A DNA stretch of 64,000 bases, from assembly GCF_017310545.1 (NCBI RefSeq), contig NZ_CP066203.1, positions 1,612,001 through 1,676,000 on the forward strand, in the 5' to 3' direction. Both the position numbers and the translations under genes were made by a program. The notes beneath the pieces are model-generated. The model did no database searches. It saw nothing but the letters and a program-made list of their open reading frames with translations, and had not been told where the DNA came from. This document shows positions 37,153 through 45,321 of this stretch, piece after piece. The DNA is from Methylacidimicrobium sp. B4. GTDB lineage: Bacteria > Verrucomicrobiota > Verrucomicrobiia > Methylacidiphilales > Methylacidiphilaceae. Positions within the stretch are counted from its first letter, which is position 1. Each line of letters starts with the position of its first letter.

Positions 37153-37593
37153 ATGAAAAACACCGCGTTTGTCAGGAAATCGACCCTCTTGTTGGGTGCG
37201 CTCGGTCTCTTGGGAGCCTTCTCGCTTTTTCCGCTCCACGCCCAGCACCAGCATCACGGGGGAGCCAAGAAGGCCGATACCGAGCAGTCCGCCGAAGATC
37301 AGGACGAGCACGAAGGCCACGAGATGGAAGGAATGGAGCATGGCAAGAAGAGCAGCTGTATGGGTGGCATGGGGGGCATGGGAGGTATGGGTGGGATGGG
37401 TGGCATGAGCCACGGCATGGGCGGTATGGGTGGCGGAGGCGGGGAGAATTGGGATCAGATCATGCACGAGGTGGAAACCACGAAGAACCCCAAAGCCACC
37501 GCCCGCAAGCTCCGGATGAAAGCCGATCTCATGAAGGCCGATGCCGAAGTCCTGGAGAAGTACGCCAAGGAGCTCGAAGCCGGGAATCCCTAA
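37153..37593 (+). CDS. Secreted His/Met/Gly-rich protein, probable metal binder
   Basis: The 146-residue product starts with a signal peptide (MKNTAFVRKSTLLLGALG, cleavage likely after LHA). It continues with a His-rich stretch (QHQHHGGAKK), an acidic part with EGHEMEGMEH, and a run of GGM units ending in SHGMGGMGGGG. The C-terminal 45 residues are helical (ATARKLRMKADLMKADAEVL). His and Met clusters of this type commonly bind copper(I) or nickel in the periplasm, which is inference here. ATG 37153 has GGGAGA upstream. Confidence 0.7.
   Translation: MKNTAFVRKSTLLLGALGLLGAFSLFPLHAQHQHHGGAKKADTEQSAEDQDEHEGHEMEGMEHGKKSSCMGGMGGMGGMGGMGGMSHGMGGMGGGGGENWDQIMHEVETTKNPKATARKLRMKADLMKADAEVLEKYAKELEAGNP
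37365..37436 (+). repeat. Short tandem GGN-GGN-ATG-type codon repeats
   Basis: About 70 bases inside the secreted-protein gene consist of imperfect 9-base units encoding Gly-Gly-Met. Such runs can expand or contract by slippage in whole codons. Confidence 0.7.
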
Positions 37594-37649
37594 GCGCTTC
37601 TTCGAACCACCCGCGGCGAGGAGGCATCGCGGGCGGAGCGGAAGCGCCA

Positions 37650-38138
37650 TCACGCTTTGGATTGGAGATAGGAGACCATTCCGATGACATCGTCGGCGAC
37701 CAGCCTGCCGATCGGTCCGCTCGAATAGACCGCATTGAGGACCCGACCGTCGGGATCGAGCAAAAATCCCGTCGATTGCAGGTAGTGCGACTCCTCATTG
37801 GTGTACGCGCCGGTGAGCGCCGCAATCCCGTCGGCATCGGCGCTATGCCCTACGGGGAAGCGTAGCCGAAACTTTTCGACGGTTTCTTGCGCGCTCACCT
37901 CGTCGTCGACCGAAAGCGCCGCGACCTGAATGCCGGTTTGGGTCAACCTTTCGCTCGCGCGCTGGAAGCCTCCGAGCTGGGCGGCACAGTAGGGACACCA
38001 GGCGCCGCGGTAGAAAAGGACAACGCCAAAGGATCCGGCAAGGCGGTCGGGGAGGCGAAGCGTGCCGCCCCCGACCGCAGGGACCTCGATCGTCGGAAAC
38101 TTCTGGCCATTCTGCAAACGGAGCGTGGGCGTTTTCAT
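37650..38138 (-). CDS. AhpC/TSA-type redoxin (peroxiredoxin-like)
   Basis: This 162-residue thioredoxin-fold protein has GVVLFYRGAWCPYCAAQLGGF, with CPYC at the active site, followed by ETVEKFRLRFPVGHSADAD and a GFLLDPDGRVLNAVYSSG strand. This fits alkyl hydroperoxide reductase/thiol-oxidant defence proteins. Start ATG 38138 is preferred; a start at 38159 would translate the operator. It is divergent from the TetR gene with two similar inverted repeats between, so the regulator very likely controls it. Confidence 0.85.
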   Translation of the reverse strand: MKTPTLRLQNGQKFPTIEVPAVGGGTLRLPDRLAGSFGVVLFYRGAWCPYCAAQLGGFQRASERLTQTGIQVAALSVDDEVSAQETVEKFRLRFPVGHSADADGIAALTGAYTNEESHYLQSTGFLLDPDGRVLNAVYSSGPIGRLVADDVIGMVSYLQSKA

Positions 38139-38140
38139 AT

Positions 38141-38160
38141 TATGGACTGTATAGTCCATA
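38141..38160. promoter_or_regulatory. Perfect inverted-repeat operator for the TetR regulator
   Basis: TATGGACTGTATAGTCCATA consists of two exact 8-base arms around GTAT. It sits immediately upstream of the redoxin start codon, in the redoxin-tetR intergenic region. Confidence 0.75.
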
Positions 38161-38176
38161 CAATGCCCTCCTTTGA

Positions 38177-38196
38177 ACTAGACCGTCAAGTCCAAT
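38177..38196. promoter_or_regulatory. Second, imperfect copy of the same operator
   Basis: ACTAGACCGTCAAGTCCAAT repeats the layout of the first operator: GAC, a 4-5 base centre and an exact AGTCCA right half. It is 16 bases from the first and 17 bases from the tetR start. Two sites in a divergent region fit joint repression of both genes. Confidence 0.55.
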
Positions 38197-38213
38197 GTTG
38201 TCACAATCGGCGT

Positions 38214-38897
38214 ATGCCGAAGGAGACGGAGCCCCAAAGACGCCTCACCGCCCGCGGCGCTGCGATGCGCGGTCGCTTGATCGAGGTGGCGGCCGCGCTG
38301 ATCTACGAAAAGGGAGCCAGCCGGACGAGCCTCGACGACGTCCTTGAGAAGAGCGGAGCAAGCAAGTCGCAGCTCTACCACTACTTCGCCGACAAGGACG
38401 CGCTCATCCTCGGCGTCATCCGTTGGCAGATCGAGCGGGTGCTTGCGCTGCAGCAGCCCCACTTGGCGCAGCTCGACTCCCTTGAGGCGCTCTGGCGATG
38501 GCGGGATGCCGTTCTTGCCCTCGCAACAGCCGCACCCGGGTTGCGGGGTTGTCCGCTCGGCTCGCTTGCCAATGAATTGGCCGGCCGGTTCGAGAATGCC
38601 CGATCGCTCTTGGCCGGCGGCTTCGACCGTTGGCGAGAGGCGCTCGAAGCGGGTCTGGGGGCGATGCGGGCCCGCGGGGAGCTCGCAGGCTCAGCGAACC
38701 CCCGCGAGTTGGCGCTGGCCATCCTTGCGGCGCTACAGGGCGGCCTGCTTCTCGCCAAGACGGCCCAGACGATTGAGCCACTCGAAGCCGCGCTCGAGAT
38801 GGCCCTGGAGCATGTCGCCCGTCACGCGACCAGGAAATCCGCTCGCAAAGGCGGAGCTGCGGCTGCGCGATCGAGCCCAGAACCCAGGAGACCTTGA
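38214..38897 (+). CDS. TetR-family transcriptional regulator
   Basis: This 227-residue regulator has the N-terminal helix-turn-helix RGRLIEVAAALIYEKGASRTSLDDVLEKSGASKSQLYHYFADKDALI, typical of TetR. The C-terminal ligand-binding domain includes LRGCPLGSLANEL, a cysteine-containing segment seen in a YxaF/LmrA-like subgroup. ATG 38214 lacks a Shine-Dalgarno. Two operator-like repeats lie upstream, so it probably represses itself and the divergent redoxin, responding to an unknown small molecule or oxidant. Confidence 0.9.
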   Translation: MPKETEPQRRLTARGAAMRGRLIEVAAALIYEKGASRTSLDDVLEKSGASKSQLYHYFADKDALILGVIRWQIERVLALQQPHLAQLDSLEALWRWRDAVLALATAAPGLRGCPLGSLANELAGRFENARSLLAGGFDRWREALEAGLGAMRARGELAGSANPRELALAILAALQGGLLLAKTAQTIEPLEAALEMALEHVARHATRKSARKGGAAAARSSPEPRRP

Positions 38898-39196
38898 GCG
38901 ATGGGCTGGCATTCTGCCTCGCGGTTCGCCGGATCGCTGATTTCCTGTCCAGCGGCCAGGGAGCAGGATTTTGCCGGCGGATCGGAGAAGCGCTTCTGCC
39001 GCTCTTCCTGCTCTGCCGATCTCTTTGGGGTCACGCTCGCTCAATCGGCCAGACCGCTCAGATGGTGGCGAGGAGGCGGGCAATCCGCCTGCAGTGCACA
39101 CATCGCGACCCAGAGCGGCGAATGCGCGAGCTGCGACCATTGGCTCCTTGCGTGCTCAGCAAAGCTTGGGCCTCCCTCGCGTCGCCGAATCTCCTA
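38898..39196. other. Intergenic region at left edge of the accessory island
   Basis: About 300 bases between tetR and the stop of the Tiki-like gene. Open frames here are shadows without family features. No tRNA, repeat or attachment site is visible, so the exact left border of the island is not defined. Confidence 0.5.
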
Positions 39197-41017
39197 TTAT
39201 GCTCTCCCTCCCCGGTCGGCTTGGCGGCTTCGCTCCACCCTGGGATCCGTTCGGGTGAACTCGATCTTCTGGAGCCCTTCGGTCGAAAGGGGCGGGGGCG
39301 AATGGGGATCGAAGGGCTGCCTCCCCAAGGAGCTCTGCCGAGCGTGGATCTTCTCCCACATCTGCCCGAATGTCTCGGCTTGTCGCTGGGCATGGATCTC
39401 TTGACCCTGGACGAGCAGCGCCAGCAGCTGCGCCTTCCGCTCGCGAGCCATGGGCGGAGAAGAAGCCACCTCCTTTCGAGCGGGGGGCTCTTTGGGAAGC
39501 TCCTGGAGCCGAGCAACCGCCTTGGCGATTTCGGCAGAGGCGAGGCTCCGGAGCGTCCCAAACGGGTTTTTGGAAAGATCGATCGGCCGTTCCTCGGCGC
39601 GCCGTTGCCGAAGGGCATCTAGGCCCCCATTGCGAGCCCAGTTCTCCCTCGCGATCGCGATCTTCTCCCGCATGACCGCGATCCAAGCCTCATGCGTCAA
39701 TGGCCCGCTTTTTGCTACCTTCTGGTTGGAGGCCTTCTCGAGAGAGGCGCTGGGCTGGCGCTGCGGGGAGTCGGGCATGCCCGGAGGGTCCTTTTGGGGC
39801 GGCCGTGCCTCGAAGAAAGCCTTCCCCGCCTTTTTGGTCTCGTGCTCCTTCCCATCCGAGACCAGCTTCCCGCCCACTTCGGAATAGATCTGCCAGAGCT
39901 GCGAGCCGTCAGCGGCACTAACGGGCTCGCCATTCTCGTCGATACTGGCTACGATGATCTGCCTCCGCGCAATGTTCTGAAAGAAACGGGGCAACGTTCC
40001 ATTGGGGAGCTCTGGGTGGACATGGGCATCGCCATTCCAAGCAAAAATGCCGCAAGAGCCTTCCTTCGACACGACCGATTGCCCAATCGCTTGGAGCTTG
40101 CTGGCCATGTACTCGTTCCGCTCCCGGATGTTCTTGGGGGTGAGCCCGTCACCAAGCGGTGGCACCAATTCGGAAGCCCTTTCCCCTAGACGCTCGCGTA
40201 CCTTGTTCCAAAATTGGGTGTCATCGACCCCGCTGGTCCGTATCGTAATCTTTCCGCCGGCCCACCGACGCTCGGCGTTGATCACGGAAGTCATGCCCTC
40301 CATCTGCTCCCAAAAATCGTTGGACGGCTGCCATTTCGGATTGCCCTCTTGGAGCTTATGCGCGATCGCTTCCCCAAACCATTTTGCGTCCCGTGCCGAA
40401 AGGGTCTTACCCACCTTGGCGAGCGCCTCCCCGCGAGCAAGATAGTCATCGATCACCCCCTGGCAGCTTCGGGGAACGCCCATCACAAGACACACATCTC
40501 CATCCCGGTATGCCTTCCGGTACCGCTCACTAGGTACATCGATGCAGTGGACCCGCATTCGCGCTTCGGGATGTTGAGCGTTCTTGTATGCGACCTCGGA
40601 GAGGACCGCGCACCATTCCCGGCTGTGGAGATTGTCATCCAGTAGGGATGCAGGGCCTGCCTTTTGTGCCACGTTCCGCCACATCCGCTCCCCAAGCTGC
40701 CAGATCTGGTCAGCTGCCTCCGCTACCGCCTTGTCGCGTGCGCCTCCGACTAATCCCTTCTCGTGGATCTTCCTTAGGCAGGAACCCCACCGAGCCTCGG
40801 CTTGCCCGAGGAAGTGATCGACATCCCGCTGGATATCCTCCGGGAATTCGAGCGCAAGGTCCCGAAAGCCCCGCTTGCGCAACTGCTCGAGAAATTCCGG
40901 GTTTTTCAGCAGCTGGAAGCAGTGGTCCTTTAGCGGGCGTTGGTCGCCGTATGAGTGATACTCTCCCCCGAAGGCGATCTGAAAATTATGGGGATTTAGG
41001 GTCGTTTGGTGGCGCAT
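39197..41017 (-). CDS. Protein B: Tiki-superfamily (EreA/ChaN/TraB-like) protein of 606 residues
   Basis: No close family is recognised, but three spaced motifs fit the Tiki/EreA/ChaN/TraB fold. These are FGGEYHSYGD (E19, H21) followed by LALEFPE (E57), then MRVHCIDVP near residue 155, then RNEYMA at 300-305 with GIFAWNGDAHVHPELPNGTL at 323-342. Known members are esterases, haem-binding or peptidase-like proteins, and toxin domains. There is no signal peptide. The last ~200 residues are charged and Pro/Arg-rich without a visible domain. The start overlaps the end of gene A2 by 22 bases, so A and B are translationally coupled. The fold call is motif-based and moderate. Confidence 0.6.
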   Translation of the reverse strand: MRHQTTLNPHNFQIAFGGEYHSYGDQRPLKDHCFQLLKNPEFLEQLRKRGFRDLALEFPEDIQRDVDHFLGQAEARWGSCLRKIHEKGLVGGARDKAVAEAADQIWQLGERMWRNVAQKAGPASLLDDNLHSREWCAVLSEVAYKNAQHPEARMRVHCIDVPSERYRKAYRDGDVCLVMGVPRSCQGVIDDYLARGEALAKVGKTLSARDAKWFGEAIAHKLQEGNPKWQPSNDFWEQMEGMTSVINAERRWAGGKITIRTSGVDDTQFWNKVRERLGERASELVPPLGDGLTPKNIRERNEYMASKLQAIGQSVVSKEGSCGIFAWNGDAHVHPELPNGTLPRFFQNIARRQIIVASIDENGEPVSAADGSQLWQIYSEVGGKLVSDGKEHETKKAGKAFFEARPPQKDPPGMPDSPQRQPSASLEKASNQKVAKSGPLTHEAWIAVMREKIAIARENWARNGGLDALRQRRAEERPIDLSKNPFGTLRSLASAEIAKAVARLQELPKEPPARKEVASSPPMARERKAQLLALLVQGQEIHAQRQAETFGQMWEKIHARQSSLGRQPFDPHSPPPLSTEGLQKIEFTRTDPRVERSRQADRGGRA

Positions 41018-41946
41018 GGCGCTTTTGCCTCCTTTTGGCTTGGGCTTTCCGAAGGACGATCACGGGGATAGCGACACAAGACCGTCAGCGGTACCTCGAG
41101 AGCCTTGTCACGGCCCTCGTCACGGAAGGTGCGGTCAGGGTTGAGGTAAAAGTAGAATTCTGCCGAGCAGTGGGGGCCGGCATGGTCGTATGCCAGCTTG
41201 CGATATGACCGCCCTTTGGAGAGTTGATCGGTCGTGTTTTCGGGCAGTTCGCACACCGAGCTCGGCTCTCCCCACCGCCGGATCAGCTCGGGCCCCTGCA
41301 AGGAGCAGCGGCCCTTGCGGAAGGCCAATGCCACCACCGTCTCAGGGGCCTTAGGATAGGGATCAGACCAGAAGGCGATCGCGCCAACCGCCCGATCCTT
41401 GGGAGCCGATATCCCCTTGTGCTTATTGTGCTTCCCGGCACCACGGGGATAGCCAATGGGGTACCACTCCGGAGGCGTCGGCGGGCGGCCAACAATGATG
41501 CCGCCGACAGGGAGACTCCCAAGCCAGATCCACCAATTCTTACGGACGGCTATGTAGTTCGGATAGATGGGGGGCCAGTCTGGGCTTGAGAGTGGGAAAA
41601 AGACGTTTCCGGAAAATCGAGAAAATCCAAAATAAGGAGGATCAAGGGAGCTCCACTGGAGATCGAAGGATTCGTCGGGATAGTTACCCTCTCGCTTACC
41701 GACAAACTTCACCCCAAAGGCATCGGGCAGCTTCCCAAGGTCGGCGATCGGCCAGTTGGCGATCGTCTGGACCATGGCGAGAACCTCCTCGTCGGTGAGC
41801 TCCTGCTTTTGGACGAGGGCCGCCAGGTCGATCTTTGGTGAAGGTTCCTCCGCGCGGAGGGAGAGCGGGGCGGTGGCCAGGACGAGGAGCAAGGAGAGGG
41901 AAAGTAAGACGGTCCTGATGCACTTCTCGACCCTGCCAAAGTTCAT
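40996..41946 (-). CDS. Protein A2: secreted protein of unrecognised family (second copy)
   Basis: From ATG 41946 (MNFGRVEKCI), with GAGG 8 bases upstream, this is a 316-residue protein. It has a signal peptide (TVLLSLSLLLVLATAPLSL, cleavage before EEPSPK). The conserved start of the mature part is DLAALVQKQELTDEEVLAMV ... ANWPIADLGKLPDAFGVKF. The C-terminal half has AVGAIAFWS, ALAFRKGRCSLQGPELIRRW and HAGPHCSAEFYF, with four cysteines shared with A1. The frame is also open upstream to 42273 through a truncated B copy. Function is unknown. It differs from A1 mainly in the central Pro/Trp-rich segment. Confidence 0.65.
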   Translation of the reverse strand: MNFGRVEKCIRTVLLSLSLLLVLATAPLSLRAEEPSPKIDLAALVQKQELTDEEVLAMVQTIANWPIADLGKLPDAFGVKFVGKREGNYPDESFDLQWSSLDPPYFGFSRFSGNVFFPLSSPDWPPIYPNYIAVRKNWWIWLGSLPVGGIIVGRPPTPPEWYPIGYPRGAGKHNKHKGISAPKDRAVGAIAFWSDPYPKAPETVVALAFRKGRCSLQGPELIRRWGEPSSVCELPENTTDQLSKGRSYRKLAYDHAGPHCSAEFYFYLNPDRTFRDEGRDKALEVPLTVLCRYPRDRPSESPSQKEAKAPCATKRP

Positions 41947-42273
41947 GGGGGAGACCTCGCGGAAGGCCAATGCGCCTTGTACGGGAAGCGCCGCCTTCGG
42001 GTCAACCCCTTTTCCAGCCCGGGCTGGCGCGGCCAACCCGGCCCACCGAGCCTCGGCTTGCCCGAGGAAGTGATCGACATCCCGCTGGGAATCCTCCGGG
42101 AGTTCGAGCGCAAGGTCCCGAAAGCCCCGCTTGCGCAACTGCTCGAGAAATTCCGGGTTTTGCGGCAGATGGAAGCAGTGGTGCTTTAGCGGGCGACGGT
42201 CGCCGTATGAGTGGTACTCTCCCCCAAAGCCGATCTGAAAATTATCGGGATTTAGGATCCTTTGCTGGCTCAT
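41947..42273 (-). pseudogene. Truncated B copy (first ~77 codons) fused in frame to A2
   Basis: This begins MSQQRILNPDNFQIGFGGEYHSYG and follows protein B closely to FLGQAEARW, then switches to the sequence that precedes the A genes. All later Tiki motifs are lost. It starts with an ATGA overlap on the A1 stop, as expected for an A-B pair. Because the frame stays open into A2, a 425-residue fusion could be made in which the A signal peptide would become internal. Confidence 0.65.
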
Positions 42274-43187
42274 GGCGCTTTTGCCTCCTTTTGGCTTGGG
42301 CTTTCCGAAGGACGATCACGGGAATAGCGACACAAGACCGTAAGCGGTAGCTCTTGAGCCTCGTCACGGCCCTCGTCACGGAAGGTGCGGTCAGGGTTGA
42401 GGCAAAAGTAGAATTCTGCCGAGCAGTGCGGGCCGGCATGGTCGTATGCCAGCTCGCGATATGACCGCACTTCGGACAGTTGAAAGGCCGTTTTTTCGGG
42501 CAGTTCGCACAGCGAGCTGGGCTCTCCCCACCGCCGGATCAGCTCGGGCCCCTGCAAGGAGCAGCGGCCCTTGCGGAAGGCCAATGCCACCACCGTCTCA
42601 GGGAGCTTAGGATTGCGATAAGACCAGAAGGCGATCGCGCCAACCGCCCGATCCTTGGGAGCCGATATCCCCTTGCGCTTATTGTGCTTCCCGGCACGAC
42701 GGGGATAGCCAATGGGTTGCCACCCCGGAGCCGACGACGGGCCGCCCATAAAGATGTCGCCGACAGGGGGGCCAATAAAGATGCCGAAGGCAGGAGGCAA
42801 AGGCTGGCACCACCTTTCGTAACGGTCGGCTGTGTACGCCGGATAGACGGGGGGCCAGCCTGGGTGCCCGAAATAAGGAGGATCAAGGGTGCTCCACTGG
42901 AGATCGAAGGATTCGCCGGGATAGTTGCCCTTTCGCTCACCGACAAACTTCACCCCAAAGGCATCGGGCAGCTTCCCAAGGTCGGCGATCGGCCAGTTGG
43001 CGATCGTCTTGACCATGGCGAGAACCTCCTCGTCGGTGAGCTCCTGCTTTTGGACGAGGGCCGCCAGGTCGACCTTTGGTGAAGGTTCCTCCGCGCGGAG
43101 GAAGAGCGGGGCGGTGGCCAGGACCAGGAGGAAGGAGAGGGAAAGTAAGACGTTCCTCACGCACTTCTCGACCCTGCCAAAGTTCAT
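42270..43187 (-). CDS. Protein A1: secreted protein of unrecognised family (first copy)
   Basis: This 305-residue paralogue of A2 begins at ATG 43187 (MNFGRVEKCV), with AAGG 8 bases upstream, and carries the same signal peptide and conserved blocks. The central part is a divergent Pro/Gly/aromatic segment (WCQPLPPAFGIFIGPPVGD). Four cysteines are conserved with A2 in the C-terminal half, suggesting disulfides in the periplasm or outside. Its stop overlaps the start of the truncated B copy by 4 bases. The family and function are not recognised. Confidence 0.65.
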   Translation of the reverse strand: MNFGRVEKCVRNVLLSLSFLLVLATAPLFLRAEEPSPKVDLAALVQKQELTDEEVLAMVKTIANWPIADLGKLPDAFGVKFVGERKGNYPGESFDLQWSTLDPPYFGHPGWPPVYPAYTADRYERWCQPLPPAFGIFIGPPVGDIFMGGPSSAPGWQPIGYPRRAGKHNKRKGISAPKDRAVGAIAFWSYRNPKLPETVVALAFRKGRCSLQGPELIRRWGEPSSLCELPEKTAFQLSEVRSYRELAYDHAGPHCSAEFYFCLNPDRTFRDEGRDEAQELPLTVLCRYSRDRPSESPSQKEAKAP

Positions 43188-43354
43188 GGGGGAAACCTTG
43201 CGGAACGCCGATGCGCCTTGTACGGGAAGCGCCGCCTTCGGGTCAACTCCCTTTTCCAACCTGGGCCTGAGGGATCGAGTCGGCCAAGGAGGTTGATCCC
43301 TCGGAAAAGAAGCTCCGAGTCGGAGGACGAGAGTTGGAGTGGCCCTCTCTCTTG

Positions 43355-44215
43355 CTACGGATGGGAACCGGTTGCCGGGGCCGGCTCTGACTGCTCGACC
43401 CCTTTGCTGCCTTCATGGGGTCTTCTCTCCATCAGGGCTTGGCCCTTGGATGGAGGAGTGCTGGAAAACGTGCACTCGATCACCAGGGGAACTTTTTTCT
43501 TTTTGGCCGTATAGAAAAAGAACGTTACGGAGCAGTGCGGGCCAACCTGCTCGTAGGTTAGCTTTGAGCCGGGGCCTCTGTCCTCGACAGGGCTCCGGTG
43601 CTTGAGCAGCTCGATCGAGGTGGGCTTGCCCCATCGCTCGATGAGCTCCCACTGCCGCAAAGAGACGCGGCCTTTTCGGAAGGCAAAAGCCACGGTCGTC
43701 CAACGTGCATGGAGGGATGGCGCCCAGAAAGCGATGGCCCTCACTGCCGCCTTCTTTTCAACATGGGGCTCAAGGGTGGAGGACCAGGGGAATCGCATCG
43801 ATATGCCTTGGAGGACGGGCTTGGCGTCGCCTGGCGTCCAGTCCTGGCCAACGGGATTTCCGGAGATCTGCGATCCTCCATGGAGCAAGGTCTGGCCATT
43901 GGTGCGGAAATAGGGACGGCCCCACTGGAGATCAAAGGGGTAGCCGAGAGATGGGCCCGTCGCGGTTCCGTGAAAGTCGACGTGAAAGGCAGCGGGCAGC
44001 CATCCAAATTCGGCAATCGGCCAGTTGGCAACCGCCTTCACCATGGCGAGGATCTCCCCACTGGAAAGCTTGCGCTTTTGGACAAGCTCTGCCAGGTCGA
44101 CCTTTGGTGGAGGCTCTTCCGCCCGCGAAGAGGACGGCGAGCTGGGCAGGACGAGGAGGAAGCAGAGGGAAAGTAAGACGAGTTCTCGGCAGCACCGCCT
44201 TCTAGCCAAGTGCAT
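43355..44215 (-). CDS. Protein A3: more distant secreted paralogue of A1/A2
   Basis: This 286-residue protein has the same layout: ETSPM start context (ATG 44215), signal peptide (ELVLLSLCFLLVLPSSPSSS), then PKVDLAELVQKRKLSSGEIL, AMVKAVANWPIAEFGWLPAAF, VRAIAFWA, AFRKGRVSLRQWELIERWGKP and VGPHCSVTFFFY. The C-terminus has an added basic/Pro tail. By eye it is roughly half identical to A1/A2. No B gene follows directly, so either it lost its partner or it shares B in trans. Confidence 0.65.
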   Translation of the reverse strand: MHLARRRCCRELVLLSLCFLLVLPSSPSSSRAEEPPPKVDLAELVQKRKLSSGEILAMVKAVANWPIAEFGWLPAAFHVDFHGTATGPSLGYPFDLQWGRPYFRTNGQTLLHGGSQISGNPVGQDWTPGDAKPVLQGISMRFPWSSTLEPHVEKKAAVRAIAFWAPSLHARWTTVAFAFRKGRVSLRQWELIERWGKPTSIELLKHRSPVEDRGPGSKLTYEQVGPHCSVTFFFYTAKKKKVPLVIECTFSSTPPSKGQALMERRPHEGSKGVEQSEPAPATGSHP

Positions 44216-44651
44216 GGGAGAGGTCTCGCGGAGGAGCCGCAGCATCTATGCAGGAAGGGCCGCACTCTCGTCAATCCCTTTCCCAATCCGGATGGAAGCG
44301 CTCCAATTGGGCGCACCCAGCTTCGGCTACGGGAAGCAAGCTCCTCACATCGGGCGGGGCATCCTCGGGGGAGCTCGAGGGCAATCTGATGTTACCCCTC
44401 CTTGAAGATGCCCTCGACAAGCGCCAAATCCCTGAGGCGCCCAAAACAGTGCTTTGGATGAAGCGCGAGCCTTCCGCATCGGCGCTCCCTCGGCGGGGAT
44501 CAGCCCCCCTTGCTGGGCCGCAAAGAGGGGCTGACCCGCGATGCGATCGTTCCCTTCGAGAGCGTCGGGTCGATCTCACCAGAGAGGGCGGCTTCCATTG
44601 GAAGCGGTGCCTGGCGTGGGCCGGACTACGCAAGGCGGCGTCCGAGATGGT
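44216..44651. other. Non-coding stretch between A3 and the distal end of the CRISPR array
   Basis: No supported gene. It contains an 8-base inverted repeat (TCAGCCCC at 44500-44507 with GGGGCTGA at 44527-44534) that could be a terminator for array or cas transcription, without a T run. A3's promoter should lie in the first part, but no convincing boxes are visible. Confidence 0.45.
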
Positions 44652-45053
44652 GCTTCCATGAGGCCGAGGCGCGAAAGCCTCGGATACATCTGGATTCTTC
44701 CCGCCCATCCCGCTATGGACCCAAGTGCTTCAATGAGGCCGAGGCGCGAAAGCCTCGGATACTCAAGATCTTTCGCGAGGTTAATCTCCCTCGAATCGAA
44801 CTTCAATGAGGCCGAGGCGCGAAAGCCTCGGATACTTCGGTCTCGTCGGACTGCAGCCATTCATGCGACCAGCTTCAATGAGGCCGAGGCGCGGAAGCCT
44901 CGGATACCCAGGATGCGCGCGGGAGAGCCGCCATGGAGGACCAGCTTCAATGAGGCCGAGGCGCGGAAGCCTCGGATACCTGCGGAAGGAGAACGAGACG
45001 CTTCCCCATGAGGTCCTACTTCAATGAGGCCGAGGCGCGAAAGCCTCGGATAC
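44652..45053 (-). CRISPR. CRISPR array, six 36-base repeats and five spacers (type I-G)
   Basis: Repeats start at 44652, 44727, 44800, 44872, 44944 and 45018; spacers are 39, 37, 36, 36 and 38 bases. Each repeat contains the hairpin CCGAGGC-GCGAAA-GCCTCGG (loop GCGGAA in the fourth and fifth). Read on the minus strand the repeat begins GTATCCGAGG and ends CTCATTGAAGC, so the crRNA 5' handle would be ATTGAAGC, as in many type I systems. The repeat at 44652 has an A-to-C change in the handle region, as expected for the leader-distal end. The leader then lies at 45054-45321, beside cas2. Confidence 0.96.
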
Positions 45054-45321
45054 GCCCACCTTAGAAGCTTCTGGATACCAGCGCAATCTCGGTGCCTTTT
45101 CGACCGGTGGCAATTCGAGACCAGCGAAGCCTGCTGGATTCTACGCCTGATCACATCCCCCATATCAAAGAACGCACGACTCCAGCAGCTTACCAAGATT
45201 CGAGCGGGTTTGGGCTCCCGTGCAGCACCTCGCCGCTTGAAGACATCCGGCAGCGCCGGAACGCCTTCACTCAAGCCCGTTCTTCCTTTTTCGGAATTGC
45301 CAAGGAACGTATCAGACTCCG
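45054..45321 (-). promoter_or_regulatory. Probable CRISPR leader region
   Basis: This 268-base gap between the cas2 stop and the first repeat in the minus-strand orientation has no supported gene. Its position and the array orientation make it the expected leader. It is not strikingly A/T-rich, and no clear promoter is seen. Confidence 0.5.

Larger units (their letters stand above)
40996..43190 (-). repeat. Tandem duplication of the A-B gene unit
   Basis: The stretch from the A1 start through the first ~75 codons of B' (about 42,040-43,190) and the stretch from the A2 start through the first ~75 codons of full-length B (about 40,790-41,950) are strongly alike in DNA. The similarity includes about 70 bases before the A start codons (both contain the peptide GVDPKAALPVQG in the same frame). 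Within A, the mature N-terminus and C-terminus are nearly identical and the middle has diverged. Confidence 0.75.

Noticed and set aside
37365-37436. GGM codon run as a CRISPR-like or regulatory repeat
   Set aside because: The units are codon-phased, have no spacers and lie within a secreted protein.
38894-39622. Plus-strand frames of up to 242 codons over the tetR-B junction
   Set aside because: No start signals or family features; most of the length is antisense to protein B.
44652-45053. Array transcribed from the plus strand
   Set aside because: The plus-strand reading puts the mutated repeat at the leader end and gives a repeat 3' end (GGATAC) unlike a crRNA handle, while the minus strand ends in ATTGAAGC.
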